Source: Jiangella alkaliphila
GTDB taxonomy: Bacteria > Actinomycetota > Actinomycetes > Jiangellales > Jiangellaceae
Direction: 5' to 3'
DNA: 64,000 nucleotides
NCBI RefSeq assembly: GCF_900105925.1
Contig: NZ_LT629791.1
Span: 7,652,501 to 7,716,500, forward strand
A program made the position numbers and the translations under genes. The notes under the pieces are model-generated. The model made no database searches and had not been told where the DNA came from. It was given only the letters and a program-made list of their open reading frames with translations. Positions 1-8,422 of this stretch are shown here, piece after piece; position 1 is the stretch's first letter, and each line of letters begins with the position of its first letter.

Positions 1-1
1 C

Positions 2-1003
2 GACCCGTCCGACACGTTCCTGCACAACCTCGCGTCCTGGCGCGCGCTGGTCGAGCCGGCGTGGCTGGACCGGATCTTCCTGCCGTACGACCGGCTGCTC
101 GCCCACGGCCGGTTCGTCCGCGACCGGGCCGTCGACGCCGACGGCACCGGCGTCACGCTGGCCTCCGGCGAGCGGCTGGCCGCCGACTACGTCATCCTCG
201 CGACCGGCTCGTCCTACCCGTTCCCGGCCAAGACCGACGAGACCGACGTCGCCGTCGCGCGCAGCCGGTTCCTGGAGGCGCACCACGCGCTGCGGGAGTC
301 CGGCCGCGCCCTGGTGATCGGCGCCGGCGCGGCCGGCCTGGAGCTGGCCGGCGAGATCAAGTCCGCCTACCCGGAGAAGGACGTCACGCTGGTCGACCTG
401 GCCGACGACATCCTGCCCGGCCCGTACGACCAGGAACTGCGCGAGGAGCTGCGCCGCCAGCTCGACAAGCTCGGCGTCAGGCTGGTCCTCGGCAGCCCGC
501 TGCACGCGCTGCCGGACGCCCCGGCCGCGACGGCGGCGCCGGTCACCGTCACCACCGAGGCCGGTGAGGAGCTGACCGCCGACATCTGGTTCCGCGCCTT
601 CGGCGTGACCCCGGCCACCGGGTTCTTCACCGGCGCCCTGGCCGCGGCCCGCGACGCCCAGGGCTACCTGCGCGTCGACGACCAGCTGCGGGTCGCCGGC
701 CACGACACCGTGTACGCGATCGGCGACATCGCCGACGCCGACCGCAACATGGCGGCGACCGCCCGGCTGCAGGCGGAGCTGGTCGCGGCCAACCTGACCG
801 CGCGGATCACCGGCGAGGGCGAGGTGGCCGGCTACCAGAAGCTGCCGCCGCTGGTCGCCATCCCGCTCGGTCCCGAGGGCGGCGCCGGCCAACTCCCCGG
901 CATCGACGGCGTCGCCGGCCCCGAGGTGATCTCGCAGGTCAAGGGCCGCGCCATGCTCATGGACAGCTACGACGACCTCTTCAACGTCGAGCCGGCGGCC
1001 TGA
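2..1003 (+). CDS. FAD-dependent NAD(P)H oxidoreductase (AIF/FSP1/NDH-2-like), 5' truncated by window edge
   Basis: The frame is open from base 2 to a TGA at 1001-1003, giving 333 residues with the N-terminal FAD Rossmann motif lost off the window. Visible motifs are ATGSSYPFP near residue 67 (end of the first FAD segment), a second dinucleotide fold GAGAAGLELAGEI near 107 (NAD(P)H binding, GxGxxG then Glu), and AIGDIAD near 239 (the FAD-contacting GD motif). This order is that of pyridine-nucleotide-disulfide oxidoreductase-fold flavoproteins. I see no redox-active CxxxxC, so it is more like the AIF/FSP1/type-II NADH dehydrogenase branch that passes electrons to a quinone or another acceptor. 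The substrate cannot be told. The gene converges with the GNAT gene across a perfect hairpin. Confidence 0.85.
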   Translation, partial: DPSDTFLHNLASWRALVEPAWLDRIFLPYDRLLAHGRFVRDRAVDADGTGVTLASGERLAADYVILATGSSYPFPAKTDETDVAVARSRFLEAHHALRESGRALVIGAGAAGLELAGEIKSAYPEKDVTLVDLADDILPGPYDQELREELRRQLDKLGVRLVLGSPLHALPDAPAATAAPVTVTTEAGEELTADIWFRAFGVTPATGFFTGALAAARDAQGYLRVDDQLRVAGHDTVYAIGDIADADRNMAATARLQAELVAANLTARITGEGEVAGYQKLPPLVAIPLGPEGGAGQLPGIDGVAGPEVISQVKGRAMLMDSYDDLFNVEPAA

Positions 1004-1011
1004 CCGCTTCG

Positions 1012-1059
1012 ATGGGTGAGCGTCTGCTGTCGCCAGGACGACAGCAGACGCTCACCCAT
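1012..1059. terminator. Perfect 21-bp inverted repeat between convergent genes (bidirectional terminator-like palindrome)
   Basis: Bases 1012-1032 are the exact reverse complement of 1039-1059, with a six-base loop (ccagga). It sits nine bases after the oxidoreductase stop and five before the GNAT stop, so it can serve both convergent genes. It has no T-tract, as is common for actinomycete hairpin terminators. The long perfect arms resemble dispersed intergenic palindromes. Confidence 0.7.
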
Positions 1060-1064
1060 GCCGT

Positions 1065-1907
1065 TCAGCGGGTGAAGGAGTACGCCGTCACGTCGGCGAC
1101 CGGGCGGTAGCCGAGGGCGGCGTAGACGCGGTTCGAGGTGGGGTTGGCCAGGTCGGTGAAGAGCGAGCTGCGCGACGCTCCCGCGTCCAGCACCGCCTGG
1201 CTGACCGCCGCGACCAGCGCGGACGCATACCCGCGGCGGCGCCGGTCCGGAGGCGTGTAGACCGGCGCCACCCGCGCGACGCCCGCGACCGTGCGTGAGA
1301 CGCCGACGAAGCAGGCCGGGCCGTCGTCGTCCCAGAGGTACGCGCGCTGCTCGGCGATCAGCAGGTCGACGACGCGCTCGGCGACGCTGGCGCCGGGCGC
1401 GGCGTTGGACTCCTCCTCGAACGCCATCGTCCAGGCGACCAGCAGGTCGCGGTCGGCCGGCCCGGCCACTCGCGCGGCACCGGACGACGGCCGCGGCGGC
1501 ACGACGGTGTCGAGCTCGAACAGCCGCTGGTCCATCGAGACGGCGACCGTGCCGCCGGTGCGGCCCGCCCACGCCCCGGCGTACGCCGCGGACTGCTCGG
1601 CGACCCCGGTGACGCCGTCGATCTCGGGGGAGTGCTCGAGCAGCGCCAGTGCGAGCCGCTCGGCGCCGGGCGGCGCGGCGGAAACGTAGGCACGGAACGG
1701 CGGCGTCCAGACGGCGACCCCGGCGATGGCGCCGCCCCGGCCATCCCCGCCGGGCAGGATCGCGAACACGCCACCCCGCCCGGCGCCGCGGCGCTCGCGA
1801 TCGACGGTGGTGAGCAGCACCGAGTGCAGCACGGGATCGCGCTCCAGCCACCCGTGCACGCGCTGCCAGAACTCCTGCGCATCGACACCGATCGAGACGG
1901 CCGGCAT
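1065..1907 (-). CDS. GNAT-family N-acetyltransferase
   Basis: The protein is 280 aa with ATG at 1907. The C-terminal half has the GNAT acetyl-CoA-binding pattern RRRRGYASAL (motif A, R/QxxGxG/A) following a beta strand, VARVAPVYTPP. A closing segment, TDLANPTSNRVYAALGYRPV, is the usual motif B (N..s..vY..lGF). The N-terminal ~130 residues form a poorly conserved first half, as in tandem or degenerate double-GNAT proteins. It should transfer an acetyl group from acetyl-CoA to an amine; the acceptor is unknown. Its ATG overlaps the stop of the upstream ABC-F gene by one base (TGATG), so the two are probably translationally coupled. Confidence 0.88.
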   Translation of the reverse strand: MPAVSIGVDAQEFWQRVHGWLERDPVLHSVLLTTVDRERRGAGRGGVFAILPGGDGRGGAIAGVAVWTPPFRAYVSAAPPGAERLALALLEHSPEIDGVTGVAEQSAAYAGAWAGRTGGTVAVSMDQRLFELDTVVPPRPSSGAARVAGPADRDLLVAWTMAFEEESNAAPGASVAERVVDLLIAEQRAYLWDDDGPACFVGVSRTVAGVARVAPVYTPPDRRRRGYASALVAAVSQAVLDAGASRSSLFTDLANPTSNRVYAALGYRPVADVTAYSFTR

Positions 1908-3583
1908 CAGCGCACCCGGGTGACGCGGCCCTCGTCCCAGACCGGCTCGGGCGCCTCGTAGACGGTGCCGTTGGCGCCGAACACCAGGAACCGGTCGAAG
2001 TCGCGGGCGAACCAGCGGTCGTGGGTGACCGCGAGCACCGTGCCGTCGAACGCCTCGAGACCCTCCTGCAGCGCCTCGGCCGACACGAGGTCGAGGTTGT
2101 CGGTGGGCTCGTCGAGCAGCAGCAACGTGGCGCCGGACAGCTCCAGCAGCAGGATCTGCAACCGCGCCTGCTGCCCGCCGGACAGCGACTCGAACGCCTG
2201 GTCGGCGGCGTGCGCCAGCTCGTAGCGGTCGAGCGCGCGGCTGGCCTCCTCGCGCGGCATGCCGGCCCGCCGGCCGTCGCCGCGGTGCAGGATCTCGAGC
2301 AGCGTGCGGCCCACCAGCTCGGGGTGGTCGTGCGTCTGCGCGAACCAGCCCGGGCGCACTCGCGCGCCCAGCCGGGCCAGCCCGGTGTGCGCGACCGGCG
2401 CGATCGGGACGTCGTCGACCGGCTCGTGCTCGGGCTCGGGGTCGGAGCCGCCGGCGGCCAGCAGCCGCAGGAAGTGCGACTTGCCCGAGCCGTTGGAGCC
2501 CAGGACGGCCACCCGCTCGCCGTACCAGACCTCGAGGTCGAACGGCTTCATCAGCCCGGTCAGCTCGAGCGACTCGCCGATGACGGCGCGCTTGCCGGTG
2601 CGCCCGCCGCGCAGCCGCATGCGCAGGTTCTGCTCGCGCGGCTGGTCCTCGGGCGGGCCGGCGTCCTCGAACCGCCGCAGCCGGGTCTGCGCCGCCTGGT
2701 AGCGGGCCGCCATGTCGGAGTTGTAGGCCGCCTTCTGCTTGTACATGAGCACGAGCGCCTTCAGCTTGGCGTGCTCTTCGTCCCAGCGCCGGCGCAGCTC
2801 CTCGAGCCGGGCGAACCGTTCGCGCCGCGCCTCGTGGTAGCTGCCGAAGCCGCCCGGGTGGACCCAGGCGGTGTTGCCGGCCGCACCCAGCTCGACGGTG
2901 ACGACGCGGGTGGCGGTGCGGTGCAGCAGCTCGCGGTCGTGGCTGACGTAGAGCACCGTCTTGGCCGACTCGACCAGCCGGTCCTCGAGCCAGCGCTTGG
3001 CCGGCACGTCGAGGAAGTTGTCGGGCTCGTCGAGCAGCAGCACCTCGTCGGGGCCGCGCAGCAGCGCCTCGAGCATCAGCCGCTTCTGCTCGCCGCCGGA
3101 CAGCGACGACACCTCGCGCCAGCGGCACCGCTCGAACGGGATGCCCAGCGCAGCCGTGGTGCAGACGTCCCACAGCACCTCGGTCTCGTACCCGCCGGCG
3201 TCGGCCCACTCGCCGAGCGCGGCGGCGTAGGTCATCTGGGTGGGCTCGTCGTCGCGGTCCATCATGGCCAGCTCGGCGGTGTCGACGGCGGCAGCGGCGG
3301 CCCGCACGCGCGGCGGCGCCACCGACAGCAGCAGGTCGCGGACGTCCTGGGCGTCGCGCGCCACGAACTGCCGCATGACGCCGAGCCCGCCGCTGCGCGT
3401 CACCGCTCCGCCGTGCGCGGCGAGGTCGCCGGCGACGATGCGCAGCAGGGTCGTCTTGCCCGACCCGTTCGCGCCGACCAGCGCGACCTTGGCGCCGTCG
3501 CCGACCCGGAACGAGACGTCGTCGAGCAGCACCCGCCCGTCGGGGAGGGTGAACGAGACGGCGTTGAGGTCGACGTGGCCCAT
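1907..3583 (-). CDS. ABC-F family ATPase (duplicated ABC domains, no membrane segments)
   Basis: The protein is 558 aa. The first ABC domain has Walker A GANGSGKTT at residues 37-45, signature LSGGEQKRL and Walker B LLLDEPDNFLD. The second has GSNGSGKSH, LSGGQQARL and LLLLDEPTDNLD followed by the switch His in VTHDRW. There is a charged linker between the domains and no transmembrane segment. This is the ABC-F layout: soluble proteins that act on the ribosome as translation factors or antibiotic-protection factors. Which of these it is cannot be decided here. It is co-transcribed with the downstream GNAT gene. Confidence 0.9.
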   Translation of the reverse strand: MGHVDLNAVSFTLPDGRVLLDDVSFRVGDGAKVALVGANGSGKTTLLRIVAGDLAAHGGAVTRSGGLGVMRQFVARDAQDVRDLLLSVAPPRVRAAAAAVDTAELAMMDRDDEPTQMTYAAALGEWADAGGYETEVLWDVCTTAALGIPFERCRWREVSSLSGGEQKRLMLEALLRGPDEVLLLDEPDNFLDVPAKRWLEDRLVESAKTVLYVSHDRELLHRTATRVVTVELGAAGNTAWVHPGGFGSYHEARRERFARLEELRRRWDEEHAKLKALVLMYKQKAAYNSDMAARYQAAQTRLRRFEDAGPPEDQPREQNLRMRLRGGRTGKRAVIGESLELTGLMKPFDLEVWYGERVAVLGSNGSGKSHFLRLLAAGGSDPEPEHEPVDDVPIAPVAHTGLARLGARVRPGWFAQTHDHPELVGRTLLEILHRGDGRRAGMPREEASRALDRYELAHAADQAFESLSGGQQARLQILLLELSGATLLLLDEPTDNLDLVSAEALQEGLEAFDGTVLAVTHDRWFARDFDRFLVFGANGTVYEAPEPVWDEGRVTRVR

Positions 3584-3633
3584 GACGTCAGTCTCGCCCC
3601 GCCCAGCGGCACCGGTCGAGGGGTTTTCGCGGG

Positions 3634-4053
3634 TCAGAAGCCGGGCGGCTGCTCGCCGGACATGACGGCGACCAGGACGTCGGGGGCGAGGTCCTCCTTG
3701 TGGACGTACGCCCGCGCGCCGCTGGTGCGGGCGTCCTGCGGGAGGTCCGACGCCGGGTAGGTGGACATCAGCAGCACGACGGCGTCGGGCCGGGCGGCGA
3801 GCAGCCGGCGGGTGGCCTCGATGCCGGAGATGCCGGGCAGGTTGATGTCCATCAGCACCAGCCCCGGCCGCAGCGATGCCACCGCGGCCACCGCGTCCTC
3901 ACCGCTGGCGGCCTCGCCGGCGACCCGGAACCCGGGCGTGGCGCCGACCACGAAGCGCGCGACGGACAGATAGGTCTCCTGGTCGTCGACCACGAGGACG
4001 TCGACGACGGCGGGCGGAGCCTCGGCGTGGGGGGTGTGCGGACTACCGGCCAT
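3634..4053 (-). CDS. Stand-alone receiver-domain response regulator (CheY-like)
   Basis: The protein is 139 aa when started at ATG 4053. An upstream in-frame start at 4125 would run through the palindrome and is less likely. It is a complete receiver domain: acidic pair D23-D24, phospho-acceptor D69 in LVLMDINLPG, T/S at 97-98 and the conserved K119 in YVHKEDL. It stops about 15 residues later with no DNA-binding or enzymatic output domain. It lies downstream of the NarL-type regulator and the two kinases, in the same orientation, with its own upstream palindrome. It may be a phosphate sink or act by protein contact. Confidence 0.82.
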   Translation of the reverse strand: MAGSPHTPHAEAPPAVVDVLVVDDQETYLSVARFVVGATPGFRVAGEAASGEDAVAAVASLRPGLVLMDINLPGISGIEATRRLLAARPDAVVLLMSTYPASDLPQDARTSGARAYVHKEDLAPDVLVAVMSGEQPPGF

Positions 4054-4110
4054 GCAACCAGCATCGCTCGTGCGGTGCCCTCCGTGCCATCCGGCGGGCA
4101 CCCGAACCCG

Positions 4111-4130
4111 CGGGGGTGCCAGCACCCCCG
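4111..4130. promoter_or_regulatory. Operator-like palindrome, copy 1
   Basis: The arms cgggggtgc and gcacccccg (9 bp each, perfect) flank a central CA. It lies 58-77 bases upstream of the stand-alone receiver gene and just past the stop of the NarL-type regulator. A CACCCGAA box at 4099-4106 sits 18 bases away from the TGCCAGCA core, the same spacing as in the copy before the cyclase gene. It is probably a binding site for the locus regulator, though a hairpin terminator is possible. Confidence 0.55.
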
Positions 4131-4847
4131 TCAGCGCAGCGAGGCAAGGTACAGCAGGACGGCGCTGACCCGCCGGTGCACGTCGGGTTCGGCGGTGAGG
4201 CCGAGCTTGGCGAACAGCGCGTTGATGTGCTTCTCGACCGCGCGCTCGGTGAGCACCAGCGCGGCCGCGACGCCGGCGTTGCTCTTGCCCTGCGCGATCT
4301 GCTCGAGCACCTCCAGCTCGCGCTTCGTCAGCGCGGCGAGCGGGTCGCCCGGCGGGCGGGTGCCGGCCACCAGCACCTCGACGACGCGGGGGTCGACGAC
4401 GCTGCCGCCGCGGGCCACCTCGCGGACCGCCGCGGCCAGCTGGTCGGGCTCGCTGACCCGCTCCTTGAGCAGGTAGGCGCGCCGCTGCGAGCCGCCGGAG
4501 AGCAGCTCCAGCGCGTACGCGGGGGCGGCGTACTGCGACAGCACGACGACGCCGGTCTCGGGCGCGGTCTGCCGCAGCCGGGTGGCCGCGCGGATGCCCT
4601 CGTCGCTCGACGTGGGTGGCATGCGGATGTCCGTGACGACGACGTCGGGCCGGTGCTCGTCGACGGCGGCGAGCAGGCCGTCGAGGTCGCCGGCCACCGC
4701 GACGACCTCGAGGTCGTCGTACAGGCCGAGTACCCGCTGGACGCCCTCGCGCACCAGCAGGGCGTCGTCGGCGACGACGATGCGGACCCTGGCGGCTGTG
4801 GTCACGGGCGGGATCGTACCGGGTGCCGCTGTCACGGACGACGTCAT
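4131..4847 (-). CDS. NarL/FixJ-type response regulator with LuxR HTH
   Basis: The protein is 238 aa from ATG 4847, which overlaps the upstream kinase stop by 4 bases (ATGA). The receiver has D27-D28, phospho-acceptor D73 in VVVTDIRMPP and a conserved K in YLLKERV. The C-terminal LuxR/GerE helix-turn-helix spans about residues 175-230 and begins LTKRELEVLEQIAQGKSN with recognition-helix residues TERAVEKHINALFAKLGL. It is the likely DNA-binding output of the two adjacent HisKA_3 kinases. Its receiver closely resembles that of the cyclase fusion at the operon head (same DIRMPP, VVVLSQY and YLLKERV blocks). Confidence 0.93.
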   Translation of the reverse strand: MTSSVTAAPGTIPPVTTAARVRIVVADDALLVREGVQRVLGLYDDLEVVAVAGDLDGLLAAVDEHRPDVVVTDIRMPPTSSDEGIRAATRLRQTAPETGVVVLSQYAAPAYALELLSGGSQRRAYLLKERVSEPDQLAAAVREVARGGSVVDPRVVEVLVAGTRPPGDPLAALTKRELEVLEQIAQGKSNAGVAAALVLTERAVEKHINALFAKLGLTAEPDVHRRVSAVLLYLASLR

Positions 4848-6835
4848 ACCGGCAGCGTCCCGCGCACGACGGTGCCCCGGCCCGGCCCGCTGACGACGGT
4901 CAGCCGGCCGCCCAGCGCGCCGAGCCGGTCGCGCATGTTGACGAACCCGTGGCTGCGCCCGGCCGTGGCCGGGTCGAAGCCGGCGCCGTCGTCGCACACC
5001 TCGAACGCCAGCCCGGTGCCGTTCAGCCCGACGTGGACGGTCACCGTCGCGTCCGGCCCGGCGTGCTTCCCGGCGTTCTGCATGGCCTCCAGGCAGCAGA
5101 AGTACACGGCGGCCTCCGCGCCGGGGGCGAACCGGCGATCGGTGGCGACGTCGACGGTCGTCGGGCGGACGGCGTGACCGGCGGCCGAGCGCAGCGCTTC
5201 GCCCAGCCCGTGCTCGCGCAGCAGCGGCGGGTAGATGCCGTGCGCGAGGTCGCGCAGCTCCGCCAACGTCTCCACGACGTCGCCGCGCAGCTCGTCCAGC
5301 AGCGCCGCGGTGTCACCGGACGCGAGCCGGCGGGCCAGTCCCAGCCGCACCGCCAGCGCCACGAGGCGCTGCTGCGCGCCGTCGTGCAGGTTGCGCTCGA
5401 TCTCCCGCCGCGACGAGTCGGCCGCGGTGATGATCCGGGCGCGCGACTCGCGGACCTCGACCAGCTGCAGCGCGACGGCGGCCCGCAGGCCGGCGTTGTC
5501 CAGCTCCGGCCGGGCCGCGCCGACGGCGGCCTCCAGCAGGTCCCGCGGGGTGCCGGCCGTGGCGCCGACGCTCGCGATCGGCCGGTCCGGCGCGGAAAGC
5601 AGGACGTCGTCGTCGCCCGGGACCGCCGGCCGGCCGTCGCCGCTGACCCACTCGCCCCGGCCCTCGACCCAGTACGCCACCCGCAGGTCCGGGTCCGCGA
5701 GCGCTCGGCGGAGCACGTGCTCGATGGTCACGCCGGGCCGCGGGTCGTGGACGTGGTCGCGGACCATGCGCACGGCGTCGAACCGGCGCCGGTTGAACCG
5801 CCGGTCGACGGCGTCCTGCAGCCGTCCCCGCAGCGGCGCGGCCACGCTCACGGCGGCCAGGGTGGCGATGACGGCGGACAGCTGCGAGTCGCCGACGGCG
5901 GCGCCGGCCACGACCACCACGACGACGTACACCGCCGCCAGGACCGCGGTGAGCAGCGCGTACGTCAACGCCCGGCCGAGGATCCGGTCGACCTCGAACA
6001 GGTGGTACTGCGTGATGGCCAGCGCCGTCGCGACCGGCAGCAGCACGACGAACAGGCCGGCGACCACGCCCAGGACGGCCTGCGAACCCACGTACGACGC
6101 GACGAACGACGCCGCCACGAGCACCGGGATCAGCACGGCGGCCGGCGCCAGCCAGAGCAGCTGCTGCCGGGCCGTCCCCCGCGCCCGCCGGAACCGCACG
6201 AGCAGCGACACCGCGGCCACCACCAGGCCGGCGCCGGTCGCGATGATCACGGCGCCCCGGCCGACGTCCAGCACGTCACCGACGGCGCCGCCGGGCGCCC
6301 ACGGGTTGTCCAGACCATCCAGCGGCGGCTCCGCGAGCGAGGGCGTGAGCTGCACCAGCACGACGCCGAGCACTCCGGCCACGACGGTGGCCCGCGCCGC
6401 CCACGCCCACCGCGGCGACAGCGGCCGCCCGTCCGGCGTCAGGTGGAACACCAGCGCGATGGCGACGAACCACAGCACGAACACCGAGTCGGCGAACAGC
6501 CCGGCGGCGGTCGCCAGCGGCAGCTCGCCCGGCCGCGCGATGGCCCCGTACGCCGCGTAGCCGGTCAGCGCGGGCCCGATCGCCTGCAGGTCCGCGAGCC
6601 CGAGGAACAGCCAGCCGACGGGGTGCCGCGGCCGGTGCAGCGCCAGGCCGGCGCCGACGGTCGCCGCGCTCACCATCGCGAGGACGTAGACCAGCCCGTT
6701 CGTCACGCCCTGCGTGAGGTCGCCGCGTCCGGCGTCGCGCAGCAGCTCGTCGAAGACCAGGACCAGCGCGATCCCCGTGGGCACGATCGCCACCGCCACG
6801 GCGACGGCCGCGTACCGCAGCCTGGACGCGGTCAT
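4844..6835 (-). CDS. HisKA_3 sensor histidine kinase with multi-TM N-terminus (kinase 1)
   Basis: The protein is 663 aa from ATG 6835, overlapping the preceding kinase stop by 4 bases. The N-terminal ~330 residues contain roughly eight to ten hydrophobic segments (for example VVAGLFVVLLPVATALAI), with no large extracellular loop, suggesting sensing in or at the membrane. A cytoplasmic linker follows, then the HisKA_3 H-box RREIERNLHDGAQQRL, an N-box (EAMQNAGKHAG) and a G-box (DDGAGFDP) typical of the NarX/DesK-type HATPase. Phosphotransfer to the NarL-type regulator encoded next is expected. The kinase core is very similar to kinase 2, indicating duplication. Confidence 0.92.
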   Translation of the reverse strand: MTASRLRYAAVAVAVAIVPTGIALVLVFDELLRDAGRGDLTQGVTNGLVYVLAMVSAATVGAGLALHRPRHPVGWLFLGLADLQAIGPALTGYAAYGAIARPGELPLATAAGLFADSVFVLWFVAIALVFHLTPDGRPLSPRWAWAARATVVAGVLGVVLVQLTPSLAEPPLDGLDNPWAPGGAVGDVLDVGRGAVIIATGAGLVVAAVSLLVRFRRARGTARQQLLWLAPAAVLIPVLVAASFVASYVGSQAVLGVVAGLFVVLLPVATALAITQYHLFEVDRILGRALTYALLTAVLAAVYVVVVVVAGAAVGDSQLSAVIATLAAVSVAAPLRGRLQDAVDRRFNRRRFDAVRMVRDHVHDPRPGVTIEHVLRRALADPDLRVAYWVEGRGEWVSGDGRPAVPGDDDVLLSAPDRPIASVGATAGTPRDLLEAAVGAARPELDNAGLRAAVALQLVEVRESRARIITAADSSRREIERNLHDGAQQRLVALAVRLGLARRLASGDTAALLDELRGDVVETLAELRDLAHGIYPPLLREHGLGEALRSAAGHAVRPTTVDVATDRRFAPGAEAAVYFCCLEAMQNAGKHAGPDATVTVHVGLNGTGLAFEVCDDGAGFDPATAGRSHGFVNMRDRLGALGGRLTVVSGPGRGTVVRGTLPV

Positions 6836-8409
6836 GGCTCGGCCGGCGCCAGCGCGGCTGTCGGGATCGTGCCCCGGATGACGGTGCCGGCGCCGGGCGC
6901 GCTGTCGACGGTCAGTTCGCCGCCGAACGCGCCGAGGCGGTCGCGCATGTTGACGAAGCCGTGGCTCTCGCTGGTGGCCGCGGGGTCGAAGCCGGCGCCG
7001 TCGTCGGCCACCTCGAACTCCAGCCCGCCCGACGCGGACCCGCCGACCCGCACCGTCGCCGACGCGCCCGGACCGGCGTGCTTGCCGGCGTTCTGCAGGG
7101 CCTCCAGGCAGCAGAAGTACACCGCCGCCTCCGCCTCGGGCAGGTAGCGGGCGCCGTCGGCCTCGACGGTGGTCGGGACGGCGGCCCGGCCGGCGGCGTT
7201 GCGCAGCGCCTCGCCGAGGCCGTGCTCGCGCAGCAGCGGCGGGTAGATGCCGTGCGCCAGCTCGCGCAGCTCGGTCAGCGTCTCCTGGACGTCGGTGCGC
7301 AGCTCCTCCAGCAGCGCGGCGGAGTCGCCGGTGGCCAGCCGGCGGGCCAGCCCCAGCTTCACCGCCAGCGCGACGAGCCGCTGCTGCGCGCCGTCGTGCA
7401 GGTTCCGCTCGATCTGCCGCCGCGACGCGTCGGCCGCGGAGACGATGCGGGCCCGCGACGCCTGCAGCTCGGCGTTGCGGCGGCGCAGCTCCTCCAGCGA
7501 CGCCTGCAACGCGGAGTCGAGGCGGACGTTGTGCAGCGCCAGCCCGACCTGCCGGGCGAGGTCGGCCAGCATGCGGTCGTCGTCGTCGCGGAACGGCGGG
7601 TCGTCGGCGGAGCGCACCACGACGAGCAGCCCGAGCAGCCGGCCCAGGTGCGTCACCGACGCGACGCGCACCGACCGGCGTTCGCCGGGCAGCACCGACG
7701 GCAGCCACATCGCCGCCCACGCGGTGCCGGACACCCGGGCCCGGGTGACGGCGGCCAGCTCGGGGCCGGCGAGGGTCAGCCGGCCGGGTCCGCGCTCGGG
7801 CACCGAGACCGTCCGTTCCAGCACACCGTCCTCGCCGGTCCACACCTCCGCGCCGAGCGGGCCGAGCGTCGAGCGCAGCGTCTCGGCCAGCTGCAGCAGC
7901 AGCTCGTCCATAGGGACGGCGCGGGTCATCCGCGAGCCGAACGTCTCCAGCGCCGAGGCCGCCGGCCGCTGCGGCCGGCCGGCCCACTGCTCGGCCAGCT
8001 CTCGCAGCCGGCCGCGCACCGGCTCGGCCAGCACGACCGCCGTCAGCGCGGCCAGCATCGAGAACGCCAGCACGCCCTGCTCGTCGTCGTCGACCTCGCC
8101 GCCCAGCCCGATGACCACCACCAGGTAGACCGCCAGCACCATGAGCACCAGGCCGCAGAGCACCAGCGTGGGCCCGGCGACGGCGACCGCGCGGCGCCGC
8201 AGCCGGGGCAGGACCGCCGCCGTGACGGCCACCGGGACGGCGACCAGCCCGAGCAGCGCCCACGGCAGCAGCTCCCCCGGCAGGTCGATCAGCGTCCGCA
8301 GCGCCCACACCGCGAGCGCGGCGGTGACCGCGACCAGCGCCGCCCACCCGGCCCACAGCGCGGCGTCGCGCCGGTTCCGGGCCCGGGCCGCAGCGGGAGT
8401 CGCGTTCAT
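6832..8409 (-). CDS. HisKA_3 sensor histidine kinase with four TM segments and GAF-like domain (kinase 2)
   Basis: The protein is 525 aa from ATG 8409, which has a GGAGG eight bases upstream. A GTG at 8418 would add three residues. The N-terminus has about four TM helices (residues ~18-125). A GAF-like region of ~150 residues follows (from RMTRAVPMDELLLQLAE to LARQVGLALHNVRL), then a short coiled coil. The kinase core has H-box RRQIERNLHDGAQQRL, N-box EALQNAGKHAG and G-box DDGAGFDP. It is 13 bases downstream of the last permease gene, so it belongs to the same transcription unit. A cytoplasmic ligand for the GAF domain is possible; cNMP is an attractive but unproven candidate. Confidence 0.92.
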   Translation of the reverse strand: MNATPAAARARNRRDAALWAGWAALVAVTAALAVWALRTLIDLPGELLPWALLGLVAVPVAVTAAVLPRLRRRAVAVAGPTLVLCGLVLMVLAVYLVVVIGLGGEVDDDEQGVLAFSMLAALTAVVLAEPVRGRLRELAEQWAGRPQRPAASALETFGSRMTRAVPMDELLLQLAETLRSTLGPLGAEVWTGEDGVLERTVSVPERGPGRLTLAGPELAAVTRARVSGTAWAAMWLPSVLPGERRSVRVASVTHLGRLLGLLVVVRSADDPPFRDDDDRMLADLARQVGLALHNVRLDSALQASLEELRRRNAELQASRARIVSAADASRRQIERNLHDGAQQRLVALAVKLGLARRLATGDSAALLEELRTDVQETLTELRELAHGIYPPLLREHGLGEALRNAAGRAAVPTTVEADGARYLPEAEAAVYFCCLEALQNAGKHAGPGASATVRVGGSASGGLEFEVADDGAGFDPAATSESHGFVNMRDRLGAFGGELTVDSAPGAGTVIRGTIPTAALAPAEP

Positions 8410-8422
8410 GGTCCCCACCTCC

